Shown: positions 1 to 9,803, counted from the first letter of the stretch. The stretch: 64,000 nucleotides of DNA from Pseudomonas soli (GCF_900110655.1 NZ_FOEQ01000001.1:595152-659151); one strand, 5' to 3'. The notes: generated by a model from the sequence alone, not told the origin. Numbers and translations: made by a program.

Positions 1-714
1 ACCGGCCGTGGGCGTAGGGCGATTGTCCACCTGGCTCTTGAGCACCAGGATATCTTGCTCCAGACTCTCGATGGCGGCATTTGGGTTGCCCTGTTTCTTC
101 AAAGTCGCCACGTCGTTGCTCAGGCTCTTGAGCTGGCCATCGAGCTTACCGCCATCCACCTGCCCCGATTTGAGCGCGGCCAGCTCGGCATTGAGGACCT
201 TGAGTTGCGCCTGCAACTGGCTTTGCAGTTCAGTGACCGCCTTCTGCTGTTCACGGGTATCGGCCAGCACTTGCTCCAGGCGCTTGCCCAGGTCCCCCGC
301 CTGCCCGGCGACGCCCAGCTGCTGCTTGCCCTGCTCGGCCAGGGAAGCCTGCAACTGGCGAATCTGCAACTTCAATGCCTCGCTGCCGGTGCTGTTGCTG
401 GACTCACTGGCGTCGACCTTGCCGCTGATCACCTGCAAGCGCCCGGCGGCCTCTTCACTGATACGGGCAAAGCTTTCCTGGGTCGCGACCAGCTGTTGCT
501 CCATCAGGGTGATCTGCTGGAAGCTCCACCAGCCAAGCCCGGCCAGGGCGATGAACGAGGCGCCCAGCAATGTCCACAGCGGGCCATTGCTACGCGGCCG
601 CACCGCCTTCTGGCGGCTACGGGCCACATGGGCAGGCAGCAATTCATCGTCATCAGGGGTGCCGGCACGCAGGGTGGGCACGTCGTCGAAATCATCGTGG
701 GCGTCGTTACGCAT
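1..714 (-). CDS. Inner-membrane coiled-coil protein of unknown function (C-terminus outside window)
   Basis: The reading frame stays open to the left edge, so only the first 238 codons are visible. The start is the ATG at 714-712; no strong ribosome binding site precedes it. Residues 1-37 are acidic then basic and presumably cytoplasmic. A single hydrophobic segment follows at about residues 38-56 (rich in Leu, Ala and Gly, ending WWSF). The remainder is Gln/Leu/Ala/Lys-rich with heptad-like spacing, typical of a long periplasmic coiled coil. No enzymatic motif was seen and I do not recognise the family. It is in the same direction as the downstream epimerase gene, 87 bp away. Confidence 0.75.
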   Translation of the reverse strand, partial: MRNDAHDDFDDVPTLRAGTPDDDELLPAHVARSRQKAVRPRSNGPLWTLLGASFIALAGLGWWSFQQITLMEQQLVATQESFARISEEAAGRLQVISGKVDASESSNSTGSEALKLQIRQLQASLAEQGKQQLGVAGQAGDLGKRLEQVLADTREQQKAVTELQSQLQAQLKVLNAELAALKSGQVDGGKLDGQLKSLSNDVATLKKQGNPNAAIESLEQDILVLKSQVDNRPTPTAG

Positions 715-801
715 GGGTGCATTCAACCGCGGTGGTAGCAAAGAGGCATGAGTATAAACCGCCAGGGCGGCGCACTGATGACCATCATCCCGCGCACAGG
801 T

Positions 802-1797
802 TCAGCGTTGCCCGTGTTGCGCCTGCCACCAGCTGCAGAATTCATCCAGCGCCGCCCACACATCGGTTCCGGGCCGGTAGTCCAGATACTGGCGGGCGCG
901 GCTGATATCGAGGGTGAAATCCGTGCTCATCACCTGCACCGCCGTGCGGCTCAGGGTCGGTTGCGGGCGCCCGGGCCAAAGCAGACAGGCAGCCTCGTTG
1001 AGCGCCCCCAGACTGTAGGCCAGGGCAGGTGAACGATAGCGGGTGACCTGGGGTAGCTGCATGCGGCGCATCACGTAGTTGACCACATCCCACAGCGGCA
1101 GTGGCTGGCCGTTGCTGATGTTGTAGGCCTGGCCCAAAGCCTGGTCCTCGGCGAACAGCGCGCTGAACAGTGCCTGGTTGAGGTTGTGCACACTGGTGAA
1201 GTCGACCTTGTTCAGGCCATTGCCGATGATCGCCACACGCCCCTTGGCCTGCATGCGCATCAGCCGTGGGAAGATGCTCGCATCGCCGGCCCCGGTGACG
1301 AAGCGCGGGCGCAGCGCCAGCACCTCCAGGCCGAACTCCTGGGCGCCGAACACCTTCTGCTCGGCCAGGTGTTTGGTCAGCGCGTAATGGTCATGGAATC
1401 GACGCGGTACCTGGTCCTCGCGGACATCCATACGCGAGCGGCCGGTGAAGTAGATCGACGGCGACGACAGGTGTACCAGGCGCCGCACATGCTCCTTGAT
1501 GCAGCCTTCGACCACGTTCTCGGTGAGCACCACGTTGCCTTGGTGGAAGTCCTGATAGCGGCCCCAGGTGCCCACTGCGCCGGCGCAGTGCACCACCGCG
1601 TCCACCCCCTGGCACAGGCGCCGGGCCAGTTCGGCGTCGCCCAGGTCGCCGGGGATGAACTGCGCCCCACGCTTGACCAGATGCTCCACACCCTCTGCCC
1701 GCCGGCCGTTGACCCGCACCTCCAGGCCCTGCTCCAGGGCGAAACGCGCAAAGCGCCCGCCGATGAAGCCGCTCGCGCCGGTGACCAGAATTCGCAT
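802..1797 (-). CDS. NAD(P)-dependent epimerase/dehydratase (extended SDR, 3-beta-HSD-like)
   Basis: A 331-residue extended short-chain dehydrogenase/reductase. The Rossmann nucleotide-binding motif TGASGFIGG is at residues 7-15. A catalytic YALTK-type YxxxK motif lies near residue 140, after an SSPSIY segment that supplies the Ser. The start ATG at 1797 has GGCGGAG about 7 nt upstream. The family acts on nucleotide sugars, sterols or flavonoid-like substrates; the sequence does not tell which. The gene stands alone between the coiled-coil protein and argP, all on the minus strand. Confidence 0.85.
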   Translation of the reverse strand: MRILVTGASGFIGGRFARFALEQGLEVRVNGRRAEGVEHLVKRGAQFIPGDLGDAELARRLCQGVDAVVHCAGAVGTWGRYQDFHQGNVVLTENVVEGCIKEHVRRLVHLSSPSIYFTGRSRMDVREDQVPRRFHDHYALTKHLAEQKVFGAQEFGLEVLALRPRFVTGAGDASIFPRLMRMQAKGRVAIIGNGLNKVDFTSVHNLNQALFSALFAEDQALGQAYNISNGQPLPLWDVVNYVMRRMQLPQVTRYRSPALAYSLGALNEAACLLWPGRPQPTLSRTAVQVMSTDFTLDISRARQYLDYRPGTDVWAALDEFCSWWQAQHGQR

Positions 1798-1846
1798 GTA
1801 AGACTCCGCCTTGCTCTATTTCAGATGCAGCTGACGCTTGAAGTGC

Positions 1847-2737
1847 CTACAAGGGCACCAGCCAATTCCGCGCCGAATGGCGCAGGTGCTCGGTCAACTG
1901 GGCGAGCAACTGCCCGCCGTTGCGCCAATGATGCCAGTACAAGGGCACATCGATGGGGGTATCTGCACAGATCTCCACCAGCTCACCACGCACCAGCTGC
2001 TTGGCCACCTGTCGCTCCGGCACCAGCCCCCAGCCGAGGCCGGCTTCTGTCATGCGCATGAAACCTTCGGATGAGGGGCAAAGGTGGTGCAGGAAACCTT
2101 CCTGCACACCCAACGACGCCAGGTAGCGATGCTGCAGGAAATCGTCAGGCCCGAACACGACAGCCGGGGCGCGGGCCAGGCGCTCGACCGCGAACCCGTT
2201 GGGAAAGTAACGCGCCATGAACGCGGGACTGGCCAGCGCCCGATAGCGCATCAAGCCCAACGGCAAGCTGCGCGCTCCGGCCACCGGCCGTTCGCTGCCA
2301 CACAGGCAGGCCGCCACTTCACCGGCGCGCATGCGTTTCAGACCGACGTCCTGGTCCTCGACCACCAAATCGAGCAGCACCTGCTGCTCGGCGCAGAACG
2401 GCCCCACCGCCCCGGCCCACCAGGTTGCCAGGCTATCGGCGTTGAGGGCGATGCGCAGGCGCTCGGGCATGCCCTCCTCGTCCAGTGCCGGCACCTGGCC
2501 TTGCAGATCGCGCTCGAGCAGGCGCACCTGCTGCACATGGTTGAGCAACTGGCGCCCGACTTCCGTCGGGCTCGGTGGCGTGGCGCGCACCAGCACCGGC
2601 TGGCCAACCCGTGCCTCGAGCAGCTTTATGCGTTGCGAGATGGCCGATTGCGACAATCCCAGTACCTGGGCGGCGCGCTCGAAGCCGCCTTGCTCGATCA
2701 CCGCGGCGAGGGCGGCGAGCAATTTGTAGTCGAACAT
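1847..2737 (-). CDS. argP: LysR-type regulator ArgP/IciA
   Basis: A 296-residue LysR-family regulator. The N-terminal winged helix-turn-helix covers residues 1-60 and contains the classic FERAAQVLGLSQSAISQRI helix pair at about residues 19-37. The rest is a co-inducer-binding domain. ArgP (formerly IciA) senses Lys/Arg and controls the exporter argO. Assignment is supported by the divergently transcribed LysE/ArgO exporter 124 bp away, the standard arrangement. The intergenic stretch 2738-2861 should carry the shared operator, but I could not define the binding site. Confidence 0.88.
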   Translation of the reverse strand: MFDYKLLAALAAVIEQGGFERAAQVLGLSQSAISQRIKLLEARVGQPVLVRATPPSPTEVGRQLLNHVQQVRLLERDLQGQVPALDEEGMPERLRIALNADSLATWWAGAVGPFCAEQQVLLDLVVEDQDVGLKRMRAGEVAACLCGSERPVAGARSLPLGLMRYRALASPAFMARYFPNGFAVERLARAPAVVFGPDDFLQHRYLASLGVQEGFLHHLCPSSEGFMRMTEAGLGWGLVPERQVAKQLVRGELVEICADTPIDVPLYWHHWRNGGQLLAQLTEHLRHSARNWLVPL

Positions 2738-2861
2738 CGATTTCTCTAATGACTGATCAGCTATATTTGTTTTTCTTATACCGCCGCAACCGCCAGAATG
2801 GCCACATCTTTCTTGGTAACCCGCGCCGATCCCGCATCGGCGCCATTGGAGTGTTCCCGCT

Positions 2862-3461
2862 ATGTGGCAAAGCTATCTCAACGGCATGCTGGTGGCCTTC
2901 GGCCTGATCATGGCCATCGGCGCGCAGAACGCCTTCGTCCTGGCACAAAGTCTGCGCCGTGAACACCATCTGCCAGTGGCGGCACTGTGCATCGTCTGCG
3001 ATGCCCTGCTGGTCGCCGCCGGGGTGTTCGGTCTGGCCACGGTGCTGGCGCACAACCCGACACTGCTGGCCGTGGCCCGCTGGGGCGGTGCACTGTTCCT
3101 GATCTGGTACGGCGCCAAGGCCCTGCGCAGCGCCTGCTCGAAACAGAGCCTGCAGCATCAGGAAGGCCAGGGCATGCGTTCGCGCCGCGCGGTGCTGCTC
3201 AGCGCCCTGGCGGTGACCCTGCTCAATCCGCACGTCTACCTTGATACCGTGTTGCTGATCGGCTCCCTCGGCGCCCAGCAGGCCGTGCCCGGCGCCTACG
3301 TGGCCGGCGCCGCCAGTGCCTCGCTGGTATGGTTCTCGACCTTGGCGATCGGCGCCGCCTGGCTGGCACCGTGGCTGGCACGTCCGGCGACCTGGCGCAT
3401 GCTGGACCTGATGGTGGCGGTGATGATGTTCGCGGTGGCGGCGCAGTTGATCTTCAACTGA
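2862..3461 (+). CDS. argO: LysE/ArgO-family amino-acid exporter
   Basis: A 199-residue integral membrane protein with about six hydrophobic segments, the size and layout of LysE/ArgO exporters. The N-terminal MAIGAQNAFVLAQSLRR stretch is a family hallmark. It exports basic amino acids (Arg, possibly Lys) across the inner membrane. The ATG at 2862 follows a GGAG at about 10 nt. Pairing with divergent argP supports the ArgO assignment over other LysE-type exporters. Confidence 0.85.
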   Translation: MWQSYLNGMLVAFGLIMAIGAQNAFVLAQSLRREHHLPVAALCIVCDALLVAAGVFGLATVLAHNPTLLAVARWGGALFLIWYGAKALRSACSKQSLQHQEGQGMRSRRAVLLSALAVTLLNPHVYLDTVLLIGSLGAQQAVPGAYVAGAASASLVWFSTLAIGAAWLAPWLARPATWRMLDLMVAVMMFAVAAQLIFN

Positions 3462-3699
3462 CGCCGCGAAAAAACCGGGTATCCCACGCAGGGCTACGAC
3501 AGTCAAGCAGCCCACCTGTCGGCCCCAGCCAACCGCTCTGGAACCTCTATTCCCTATAGATGTTGCGTGGTTAAGCGCCGAGGCCGGTGCTATGATCCAG
3601 CCCTTGCGTCGCAAAGAGTACAAACTCGCCGACGCTCACCGGGCCGCCCGTGATCGGCCTTGCGCATACCGCGAACAGACCTGAATCAGGAGATCCACC

Positions 3700-4296
3700 A
3701 TGGCTTTTGAATTGCCGCCGCTGCCATACGCCCACGATGCCCTGCAGCCGCACATCTCCAAGGAAACCCTGGAGTATCACCACGACAAGCACCACAACAC
3801 CTATGTCGTGAACCTGAACAACTTGGTCCCAGGCACCGAATTCGAAGGCAAGACCCTCGAAGAGATCGTCAAGAGCTCCTCCGGCGGTATCTTCAACAAC
3901 GCCGCTCAAGTCTGGAACCACACCTTCTACTGGAACTGCCTGGCGCCGAACGCCGGCGGCCAACCAACTGGCGCTCTGGCCGAGGCCATCAACACCGCCT
4001 TCGGTTCCTTCGACAAGTTCAAGGAAGAGTTCACCAAGGTCTCCGTCGGCACCTTCGGCTCCGGCTGGGGCTGGCTGGTGAAGAAGGCCGACGGCTCCCT
4101 GGCCCTGGCCAGCACCATCGGCGCCGGCAACCCGCTGACCAGCGGCGACACCCCGCTGCTGACTTGCGACGTCTGGGAACACGCCTACTACATCGACTAC
4201 CGCAACCTGCGTCCGAAGTATGTCGAGGCGTTCTGGAACCTGGTCAACTGGAAGTTCGTTGCCGAGCAGTTCGAAGGCAAGACCTTCAAGGCCTGA
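3700..4296 (+). CDS. sodB: Iron superoxide dismutase SodB
   Basis: A 198-residue Fe-SOD converting superoxide to oxygen and hydrogen peroxide in the cytoplasm. The four metal ligands are visible at His27, His74, Asp157 and His161 (counting Met1). The [11 protein letters not shown] segment carries the Fe-type Gln70, which marks it as Fe- rather than Mn-specific. The start has AGGAG in front (about 3680-3690). A TATGAT at 3591-3596 could be the -10 of its promoter, though no good -35 is seen. A strong terminator follows, so it is monocistronic. The Mn-type counterpart sodA lies at about 33.5-34.1 kb. Confidence 0.96.
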   Translation: MAFELPPLPYAHDALQPHISKETLEYHHDKHHNTYVVNLNNLVPGTEFEGKTLEEIVKSSSGGIFNNAAQVWNHTFYWNCLAPNAGGQPTGALAEAINTAFGSFDKFKEEFTKVSVGTFGSGWGWLVKKADGSLALASTIGAGNPLTSGDTPLLTCDVWEHAYYIDYRNLRPKYVEAFWNLVNWKFVAEQFEGKTFKA

Positions 4297-4313
4297 TTGT
4301 TCGCCAAGCCTGC

Positions 4314-4344
4314 AAAAAGACCCGGCCTCGTGCCGGGTTTTTTG
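4314..4344 (+). terminator. Rho-independent terminator of sodB
   Basis: CCCGGC (4321-4326), loop CTCGT, GCCGGG (4332-4337), then a run of six T. It lies 18 nt after the sodB stop codon. Confidence 0.9.
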
Positions 4345-4629
4345 TTGCCTGCCATGACGCTAGCGCCAAGCAAGCTCGCTGCCCCCAGGGCCAACCTGAC
4401 AGAATTGCCTGCAACCCATCCGTGCGCTCTTGCTCAGCCCGCATAGCGCGCTAACATCAACCTTCTGGAAAGTTGACGCAGCGCACTCAAGTCGCATGAC
4501 CGCTCAACCGATATAGAGCCAAGGGCAGATCCGTCGACGGACGTGTTGCCTGCCGGGGCATTCGGTCGATAGTCTGTCGCCATGGTTGATGGCAAAATAA
4601 TGGCATGCGCATGGATTAAGGAAACCCCA
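4345..4629 (+). promoter_or_regulatory. Gene-free leader between sodB and bifA
   Basis: No credible gene lies here. The stretch should hold the bifA promoter. TTGACG at 4473-4478 is a possible -35, with CATGAC at 4495-4500 (16-nt spacing) a poor -10. A clear AAGGA at 4618-4622 marks the bifA ribosome binding site. Nothing else was recognised. Confidence 0.35.
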
Positions 4630-6681
4630 TTGAAGCTGGAATTCCGAAACAGCTTATCGGTCAAGTTGCTGCGGGTCGTACTGCTCTCGGCATTGGCTGT
4701 CGGCGTCGTACTCAGCTGTGCGCAGATCGTCTATGACGCCTACAAGACCCGCCAGTCGGTGAACAACGACGCCCAGCGCATCCTCGACATGTTCCGCGAC
4801 CCCTCGACGCAGGCGGTGTACAGCCTCGACCGGGAAATGGGCATGCAGGTGATGGAAGGCCTGTTCCAGGACGGCTCGGTACGCATGGCCTCCATCGGCC
4901 ACCCCAACGAAACCATGCTCGCGGAAAAGTCCCGGCCACTGCAGGACATGTCCATGCGCTGGCTGACCGACCTGATCCTCGGCCAGGAGCGCACCTACAC
5001 CACGCAACTGGTCGGCCGCGGCCCCTACAGTGAATACTACGGCGACCTGAGCATTACCCTCGACACCTCCGCCTATGGCGAGGGTTTCCTGGTCAACGCG
5101 GTGATCATCTTCATCTCCGGCGTGCTGCGCGCCCTGGCCATGGGCCTGGTGCTGTATCTGGTGTACCACTGGCTGCTGACCAAGCCGCTGTCGAAGATCA
5201 TCGAGCACCTGACGCAAATCAACCCCGACCGCCCCAGCCAGCACCAGATCCCCTTGCTCAAGGGGCACGAGCGCAACGAACTGGGCATCTGGGTCAACAC
5301 CGCCAACCAGTTGCTGGCCTCCATCGAACGCAACACCCACCTGCGCCACGAGGCCGAGAACAGTCTGCAGCGCATGGCCCAGTACGATTTTCTCACCGGC
5401 CTGCCCAATCGCCAGCAACTGCAGCAGCAACTGGACAAGATCCTCATCGACGGTGGCCGCCTGCAACGCCGTGTCGCCGTGCTGTGCGTGGGCCTGGACG
5501 ACTTCAAGGGCATCAACGAGCAGTTCAGCTACCAGGTCGGCGACCAGCTGCTGCTGGCGCTGGCCGACCGCCTGCGCGCCCACAGCGGGCGCCTCGGCGC
5601 CCTGGCCCGGTTGGGTGGCGACCAGTTCGCCCTGGTCCAGGCCAATATCGAACAGCCCTACGAAGCCGCCGAGCTGGCCCAGAGCATCCTCGATGACCTC
5701 GAGGCGCCCTTCGACCTCGACCACCAGCAGATCCGCCTGCGCGCCACCATCGGCATCACCCTGTTCCCCGAGGACGGCGACAGCACTGAGAAGCTGCTGC
5801 AAAAGGCCGAGCAGACCATGACCCTGGCCAAGGCCCGCTCGCGTAACCGATACCAGTTCTATATCGCCAGCGTCGACAGTGAGATGCGCCGCCGCCGCGA
5901 ACTGGAAAAGGACCTGCGCGAAGCCCTGCCGCGCAACCAGCTGTACCTGGTGTACCAGCCGCAGATCAGCTACCGCGACCACCGCGTGGTAGGCGTCGAA
6001 GCCTTGCTGCGCTGGCAGCACCCGGAGCTGGGCATGGTCCCGCCCGACCAGTTCATTCCCCTGGCCGAGCAGAACGGCAGCATCATCAGCATCGGCGAGT
6101 GGGTGCTCGACCAGGCCTGCCGGCAGTTGCGCGAATGGCACGACCAGGGCTTCAGCGAGCTGCGCATGGCGGTCAACCTGTCCACCGTGCAACTGCACCA
6201 CAACGAGCTACCGCGGGTAGTCAACAACCTGCTGCAGGCCTACCGCCTGCCACCGCGCAGCCTGGAGCTGGAAGTCACCGAGACCGGCCTGATGGAAGAC
6301 ATCAGCACCGCCGCCCAGCACTTGCTGAGCCTGCGCCGCTCCGGGGCGTTGATCGCCATCGACGACTTCGGCACCGGTTACTCCTCGCTCAGCTACCTGA
6401 AATCGCTGCCGCTGGACAAGATCAAGATCGACAAGAGCTTCGTCCAGGACCTGCTCGACGACGATGACGACGCCACCATCGTTCGCGCCATCATCCAGCT
6501 GGGCAAGAGCCTGGGCATGCAGGTGATCGCCGAAGGCGTGGAAACCGCCGAACAGGAGACCTACATCATCGCCCAGGGCTGCCATGAGGGTCAGGGCTAC
6601 CACTACAGCAAGCCGCTGTCCGCGCGCGAACTGACCAACTTCCTCAAGCAGGCGCAACGCAACCAGGTTTCCGCGTTGTAA
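4630..6681 (+). CDS. bifA: c-di-GMP phosphodiesterase BifA (degenerate GGDEF + EAL)
   Basis: A 683-residue inner-membrane protein. Transmembrane segments lie at about residues 12-34 and 157-185 around a periplasmic sensory region, followed by a HAMP-like linker. The GGDEF domain carries the degenerate motif GGDQF at residues 329-333, and the EAL motif is intact at residues 457-459. In P. aeruginosa and P. putida BifA this combination gives an active phosphodiesterase with an inactive cyclase, promoting motility and biofilm dispersal. sodB-bifA adjacency matches known Pseudomonas synteny. I chose TTG at 4630 because AAGGA lies 7 nt upstream; an ATG at 4582 in the same frame has no ribosome binding site and would add 16 residues. 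Confidence 0.92.
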   Translation: MKLEFRNSLSVKLLRVVLLSALAVGVVLSCAQIVYDAYKTRQSVNNDAQRILDMFRDPSTQAVYSLDREMGMQVMEGLFQDGSVRMASIGHPNETMLAEKSRPLQDMSMRWLTDLILGQERTYTTQLVGRGPYSEYYGDLSITLDTSAYGEGFLVNAVIIFISGVLRALAMGLVLYLVYHWLLTKPLSKIIEHLTQINPDRPSQHQIPLLKGHERNELGIWVNTANQLLASIERNTHLRHEAENSLQRMAQYDFLTGLPNRQQLQQQLDKILIDGGRLQRRVAVLCVGLDDFKGINEQFSYQVGDQLLLALADRLRAHSGRLGALARLGGDQFALVQANIEQPYEAAELAQSILDDLEAPFDLDHQQIRLRATIGITLFPEDGDSTEKLLQKAEQTMTLAKARSRNRYQFYIASVDSEMRRRRELEKDLREALPRNQLYLVYQPQISYRDHRVVGVEALLRWQHPELGMVPPDQFIPLAEQNGSIISIGEWVLDQACRQLREWHDQGFSELRMAVNLSTVQLHHNELPRVVNNLLQAYRLPPRSLELEVTETGLMEDISTAAQHLLSLRRSGALIAIDDFGTGYSSLSYLKSLPLDKIKIDKSFVQDLLDDDDDATIVRAIIQLGKSLGMQVIAEGVETAEQETYIIAQGCHEGQGYHYSKPLSARELTNFLKQAQRNQVSAL

Positions 6682-6748
6682 CCCCCACCAATCTCGGCCA
6701 AGCAGGGCAAGCGGGCGTTTGCATGAAATGCGCGCCCGCCCCTTTACA

Positions 6749-6770
6749 GCAAATGCAAATCTTTCGCATG
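6749..6770. promoter_or_regulatory. Candidate Fur box upstream of icmP
   Basis: GCAAATGCAAATCTTTCGC (6749-6767) matches the Fur consensus GATAATGATAATCATTATC at about 12 of 19 positions and lies 74 bp before icmP. It contains an imperfect dyad ATGCAAA/TTCGCAT. The match is moderate. Iron regulation of this cluster would fit what is known for imelysin operons. Confidence 0.4.
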
Positions 6771-6840
6771 ATGTTGCGGTTTCGCGTGCCACGGCGCACG
6801 GTCCACCCATGGTCCAACCACACGACGCAGGAAACCAACA

Positions 6841-8172
6841 ATGATTCGAATGCCTCTGGCCTCCGCCAGTCTGCTGGCCATCGCCATCGCCCTCGCCGGT
6901 TGCGGCGAAGGCAATGACGACAAGGCCGCCGCACCGCAAGCCCAGACATCTGCCGCTGCCACCACCGCGGCACCAGGGGCTGTCGATGAAGCCGCCGCCA
7001 AGGCCGTGGTCAAGCACTACGCCGAGATGGTCCATGCCGTGTACAGCGACTCGCTGAGCACCGCCAAGCAGTTGCAGACTGCCGTCGACGCCTTCCTCGC
7101 CAAGCCCGACGACCAGACCCTCAAAGCCGCCCGGGACGCCTGGGTCGCCTCGCGCGTACCCTACCTGCAGAGCGAAGTCTTCCGCTTCGGCAACACCATC
7201 ATCGACGACTGGGAAGGCCAGGTGAACGCCTGGCCCCTGGACGAAGGCCTGATCGACTACGTCGACAAGAGCTATGAGCACGCCCTGGGCAACCCGGCGG
7301 CCAACGCCAACATCATCGCCAACACCGAGATCCAGGTGGGCGAAGACAAAATCGACGTAAAGGACATCACCCCCGAGAAGCTGGCCAGCCTGAACGAGCT
7401 GGGCGGTTCCGAAGCCAACGTCGCCACCGGCTACCACGCCATCGAATTCCTGCTCTGGGGCCAGGACCTCAACGGCACCGGCCCAGGCGCGGGCAACCGC
7501 CCGGCCTCCGACTACCTCGAAGGCAAAGGTGCCACCGGCGGGCACAACGACCGTCGCCGTGCCTACCTGAAGGCGGCCACCGACCTGCTGGTCAAGGACC
7601 TTGAGGAAATGGTCGGCAACTGGGCGCCGAACGTCGCCGACAACTACCGCGCCAGCCTGGAAAAAGAGCCGGCCAACGATGGCCTGCGCAAGATGCTGTT
7701 CGGCATGGGCAGCCTGTCGCTGGGCGAACTGGCGGGCGAGCGCATGAAGGTCTCGCTGGAGGCCAACTCGCCGGAAGATGAACACGACTGCTTCAGCGAC
7801 AACACCCACTACTCGCACTTCTACGACGCCAAGGGCATCCGCAACGTCTACCTGGGCGAGTACACCCGTGTCGACGGCAGCAAGCTGAGCGGCCCGAGCC
7901 TGTCGTCGCTGGTGGCCAAGGCCGACCCAGCCACCGACGCCACCCTCAAGGCCGACCTGGAAGCCACCGAAGCCAAGATCCAGGTGATCGTCGACCACGC
8001 TCTCAAGGGCGAGCACTACGACCAGCTGATCGCCGCCGACAACGCCGCCGGCAACCAGATCGTGCGTGACGCCATCGCTTCCCTGGTCAAGCAGACCGGC
8101 GCGATCGAGCAGGCCGCGGGCAAGCTGGGCATCGACAACCTGAACCCGGACACCGCCGATCACGAATTCTGA
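6841..8172 (+). CDS. icmP: Imelysin-family (M75) envelope lipoprotein IcmP
   Basis: A 443-residue exported protein with a lipoprotein signal (residues 1-20, lipobox LAG|C, lipidated Cys21) and a low-complexity Ala/Thr linker before the folded domain. The imelysin signature GYHAIEF contains the His199-x-x-Glu202 motif. IcmP was described in P. aeruginosa as an insulin-cleaving outer-membrane protein. M75 domains also occur in the iron-uptake protein EfeO, so an iron-related periplasmic role is widely suspected. The start ATG at 6841 follows AGGAAA. It heads a cluster with a di-haem protein, a second imelysin and a DUF1513 protein, and a candidate Fur box lies upstream. Confidence 0.87.
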   Translation: MIRMPLASASLLAIAIALAGCGEGNDDKAAAPQAQTSAAATTAAPGAVDEAAAKAVVKHYAEMVHAVYSDSLSTAKQLQTAVDAFLAKPDDQTLKAARDAWVASRVPYLQSEVFRFGNTIIDDWEGQVNAWPLDEGLIDYVDKSYEHALGNPAANANIIANTEIQVGEDKIDVKDITPEKLASLNELGGSEANVATGYHAIEFLLWGQDLNGTGPGAGNRPASDYLEGKGATGGHNDRRRAYLKAATDLLVKDLEEMVGNWAPNVADNYRASLEKEPANDGLRKMLFGMGSLSLGELAGERMKVSLEANSPEDEHDCFSDNTHYSHFYDAKGIRNVYLGEYTRVDGSKLSGPSLSSLVAKADPATDATLKADLEATEAKIQVIVDHALKGEHYDQLIAADNAAGNQIVRDAIASLVKQTGAIEQAAGKLGIDNLNPDTADHEF

Positions 8173-8192
8173 TCAGCGTTGCGGTTCAGCAG

Positions 8193-8216
8193 AGGCGGCC
8201 TTCGGGCCGCCTTTTT
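8193..8216 (+). terminator. Rho-independent terminator after icmP
   Basis: GGCGGCC (8194-8200), TTCG tetraloop, GGCCGCC (8205-8211), then five T. It separates icmP from the downstream three-gene unit, so that unit probably has its own promoter in 8217-8363 or depends on readthrough. Confidence 0.88.
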
Positions 8217-8363
8217 CATTTCCGTGTTCGGGAGCGGAATGGGTGGTCGCGGACATTTCCAGGTAAAGCCTATTTCATCTGGTAATTGCAAATTGCTCTT
8301 ATTCAATCCCCCCTGGCCTGATAAGCTTGCACGCCGGTTTTTCGCCCATGCCCAGGATTGTCG

Positions 8364-9785
8364 ATGTCCTTGCTCCGCCTAAGCCCTCTGCTGCTGGCCT
8401 TCGCCCTCGCCGCCTGTGACGACGCCCCGCGTTTCACCCAGGCCGAGCCCGGCGAGGCGCTCTCCGGCGGCAAGGCGACGGTGCAGCGCAGCGATCGCAA
8501 CGCCTACTCGCTGCCCTCGGCCAACCTCACGCCCGAGCGGCGCCTGGACTTCGCCGTGGGCAACAGCTTCTTCCGCAACCCCTGGGTAATCGCCCCCTCC
8601 ACAACTACCGCCCGCGATGGCCTCGGCCCGTTGTTCAACACCAACGCCTGCCAGAACTGCCACGTGCGCGATGGTCGCGGCCATCCGCCGGAGCCAGACG
8701 ACAGCAACGCGGTGTCGATGCTGGTGCGTCTGTCGATCCCCGACCAGCCGTACTACGCCCAGGTGATCGAGCGCCTGGGGGTAGTCCCGGAGCCCGTCTA
8801 CGGTACCCAGTTCCAGGACATGGCCATCCCCGGCGTGGCCCCGGAAGGCAAGGTCCGCGTGACCTACGACAACCACAATGTCACCTTCGCGGACGGCCAC
8901 CAGGTCGAACTGCGACGCCCGACCCTGCGAATCAGCCAGCTCGGCTACGGCCCGCTGCACCCCGACACACGCTTCTCCGCCCGGGTCGCTCCGCCGATGA
9001 TCGGCCTGGGCCTGCTTGAAGCCATCCCCGAAGCCGACATGCTGGCCAACGAGGATCCCGACGACCACAACCGCGACGGTATCCGTGGCCGCGCCAACCG
9101 CGTGTGGGACGATGCCCAGGGCAGGACCGTGGTCGGCCGCTTCGGCTGGAAGGCAGGACAGCCAAACGTCAACCAGCAGAACGTGCACGCCTTCGCCGGC
9201 GACATGGGCCTGACCACCACCCTGTTGCCCAAGGACGACTGCACCGCAGCGCAGCTCGATTGCCTGGCCGCGCCCAATGGCAATGGCCAGGGCGGCGAAA
9301 AGGAGGTCAGCGACAATATCCTGCGCCTGGTCACCTTCTACACCCGCAACCTTGCCGTGCCGGCCCGGCGCAACGTCGATGCGCCGCAGGTATTGGCCGG
9401 CAAGAACCTGTTCTACCGGGCTGGTTGCCAGGGCTGCCACACCCCGCAATTCACCACCTCCGCCAATGCGGCCGAGCCGGAACTGGCCAACCAGGTGATC
9501 CGCCCCTACAGCGACCTGCTGCTGCACGACATGGGCCCGGGCCTGAGTGACGAACGCACCGAATTTGCCGCCAACGGCCAGGACTGGCGCACCCCACCGC
9601 TGTGGGGCATCGGCCTGAGCGAAACCGTCAGCGGCCACAGCCAGTTCCTGCATGACGGCCGCGCCCGCAACCTGCTCGAGGCCGTGCTCTGGCACGGCGG
9701 CGAAGCCCAGGCGGCGCGCGACCATGTACTGACCTTCAATGCCGAGCAGCGCGCAGCGCTGCTGGCGTTCCTGAATTCACTTTAA
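8364..9785 (+). CDS. Di-haem c-type oxidoreductase lipoprotein (DUF1111 family)
   Basis: A 473-residue predicted lipoprotein (lipobox LAA|C, Cys18). Two c-type haem attachment motifs are visible: CQNCH at residues 96-100 and CQGCH at residues 355-359. This is the layout of the DUF1111/thiol oxidoreductase-like di-haem family, related to di-haem cytochrome c peroxidases. The true substrate is unknown. ATG at 8364 is preferred because AGGA ends 6 nt before it; a TTG two codons earlier lacks proper spacing. It lies 18 bp before the second imelysin gene, suggesting an envelope redox partner of the imelysin proteins. Confidence 0.85.
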   Translation: MSLLRLSPLLLAFALAACDDAPRFTQAEPGEALSGGKATVQRSDRNAYSLPSANLTPERRLDFAVGNSFFRNPWVIAPSTTTARDGLGPLFNTNACQNCHVRDGRGHPPEPDDSNAVSMLVRLSIPDQPYYAQVIERLGVVPEPVYGTQFQDMAIPGVAPEGKVRVTYDNHNVTFADGHQVELRRPTLRISQLGYGPLHPDTRFSARVAPPMIGLGLLEAIPEADMLANEDPDDHNRDGIRGRANRVWDDAQGRTVVGRFGWKAGQPNVNQQNVHAFAGDMGLTTTLLPKDDCTAAQLDCLAAPNGNGQGGEKEVSDNILRLVTFYTRNLAVPARRNVDAPQVLAGKNLFYRAGCQGCHTPQFTTSANAAEPELANQVIRPYSDLLLHDMGPGLSDERTEFAANGQDWRTPPLWGIGLSETVSGHSQFLHDGRARNLLEAVLWHGGEAQAARDHVLTFNAEQRAALLAFLNSL

Positions 9786-9803
9786 ACGCACAAGGAGCCG
9801 GGC

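Noticed and set aside
4654..6201. Large minus-strand open frame opposite bifA
   Set aside because: It is a mirror frame of a well-supported GGDEF/EAL gene and shows no family motif.
8270..8310. AT-rich stretch before the di-haem gene as a second Fur box
   Set aside because: The best alignment to the 19-bp consensus was only about 8 matches, no better than chance in AT-rich DNA.
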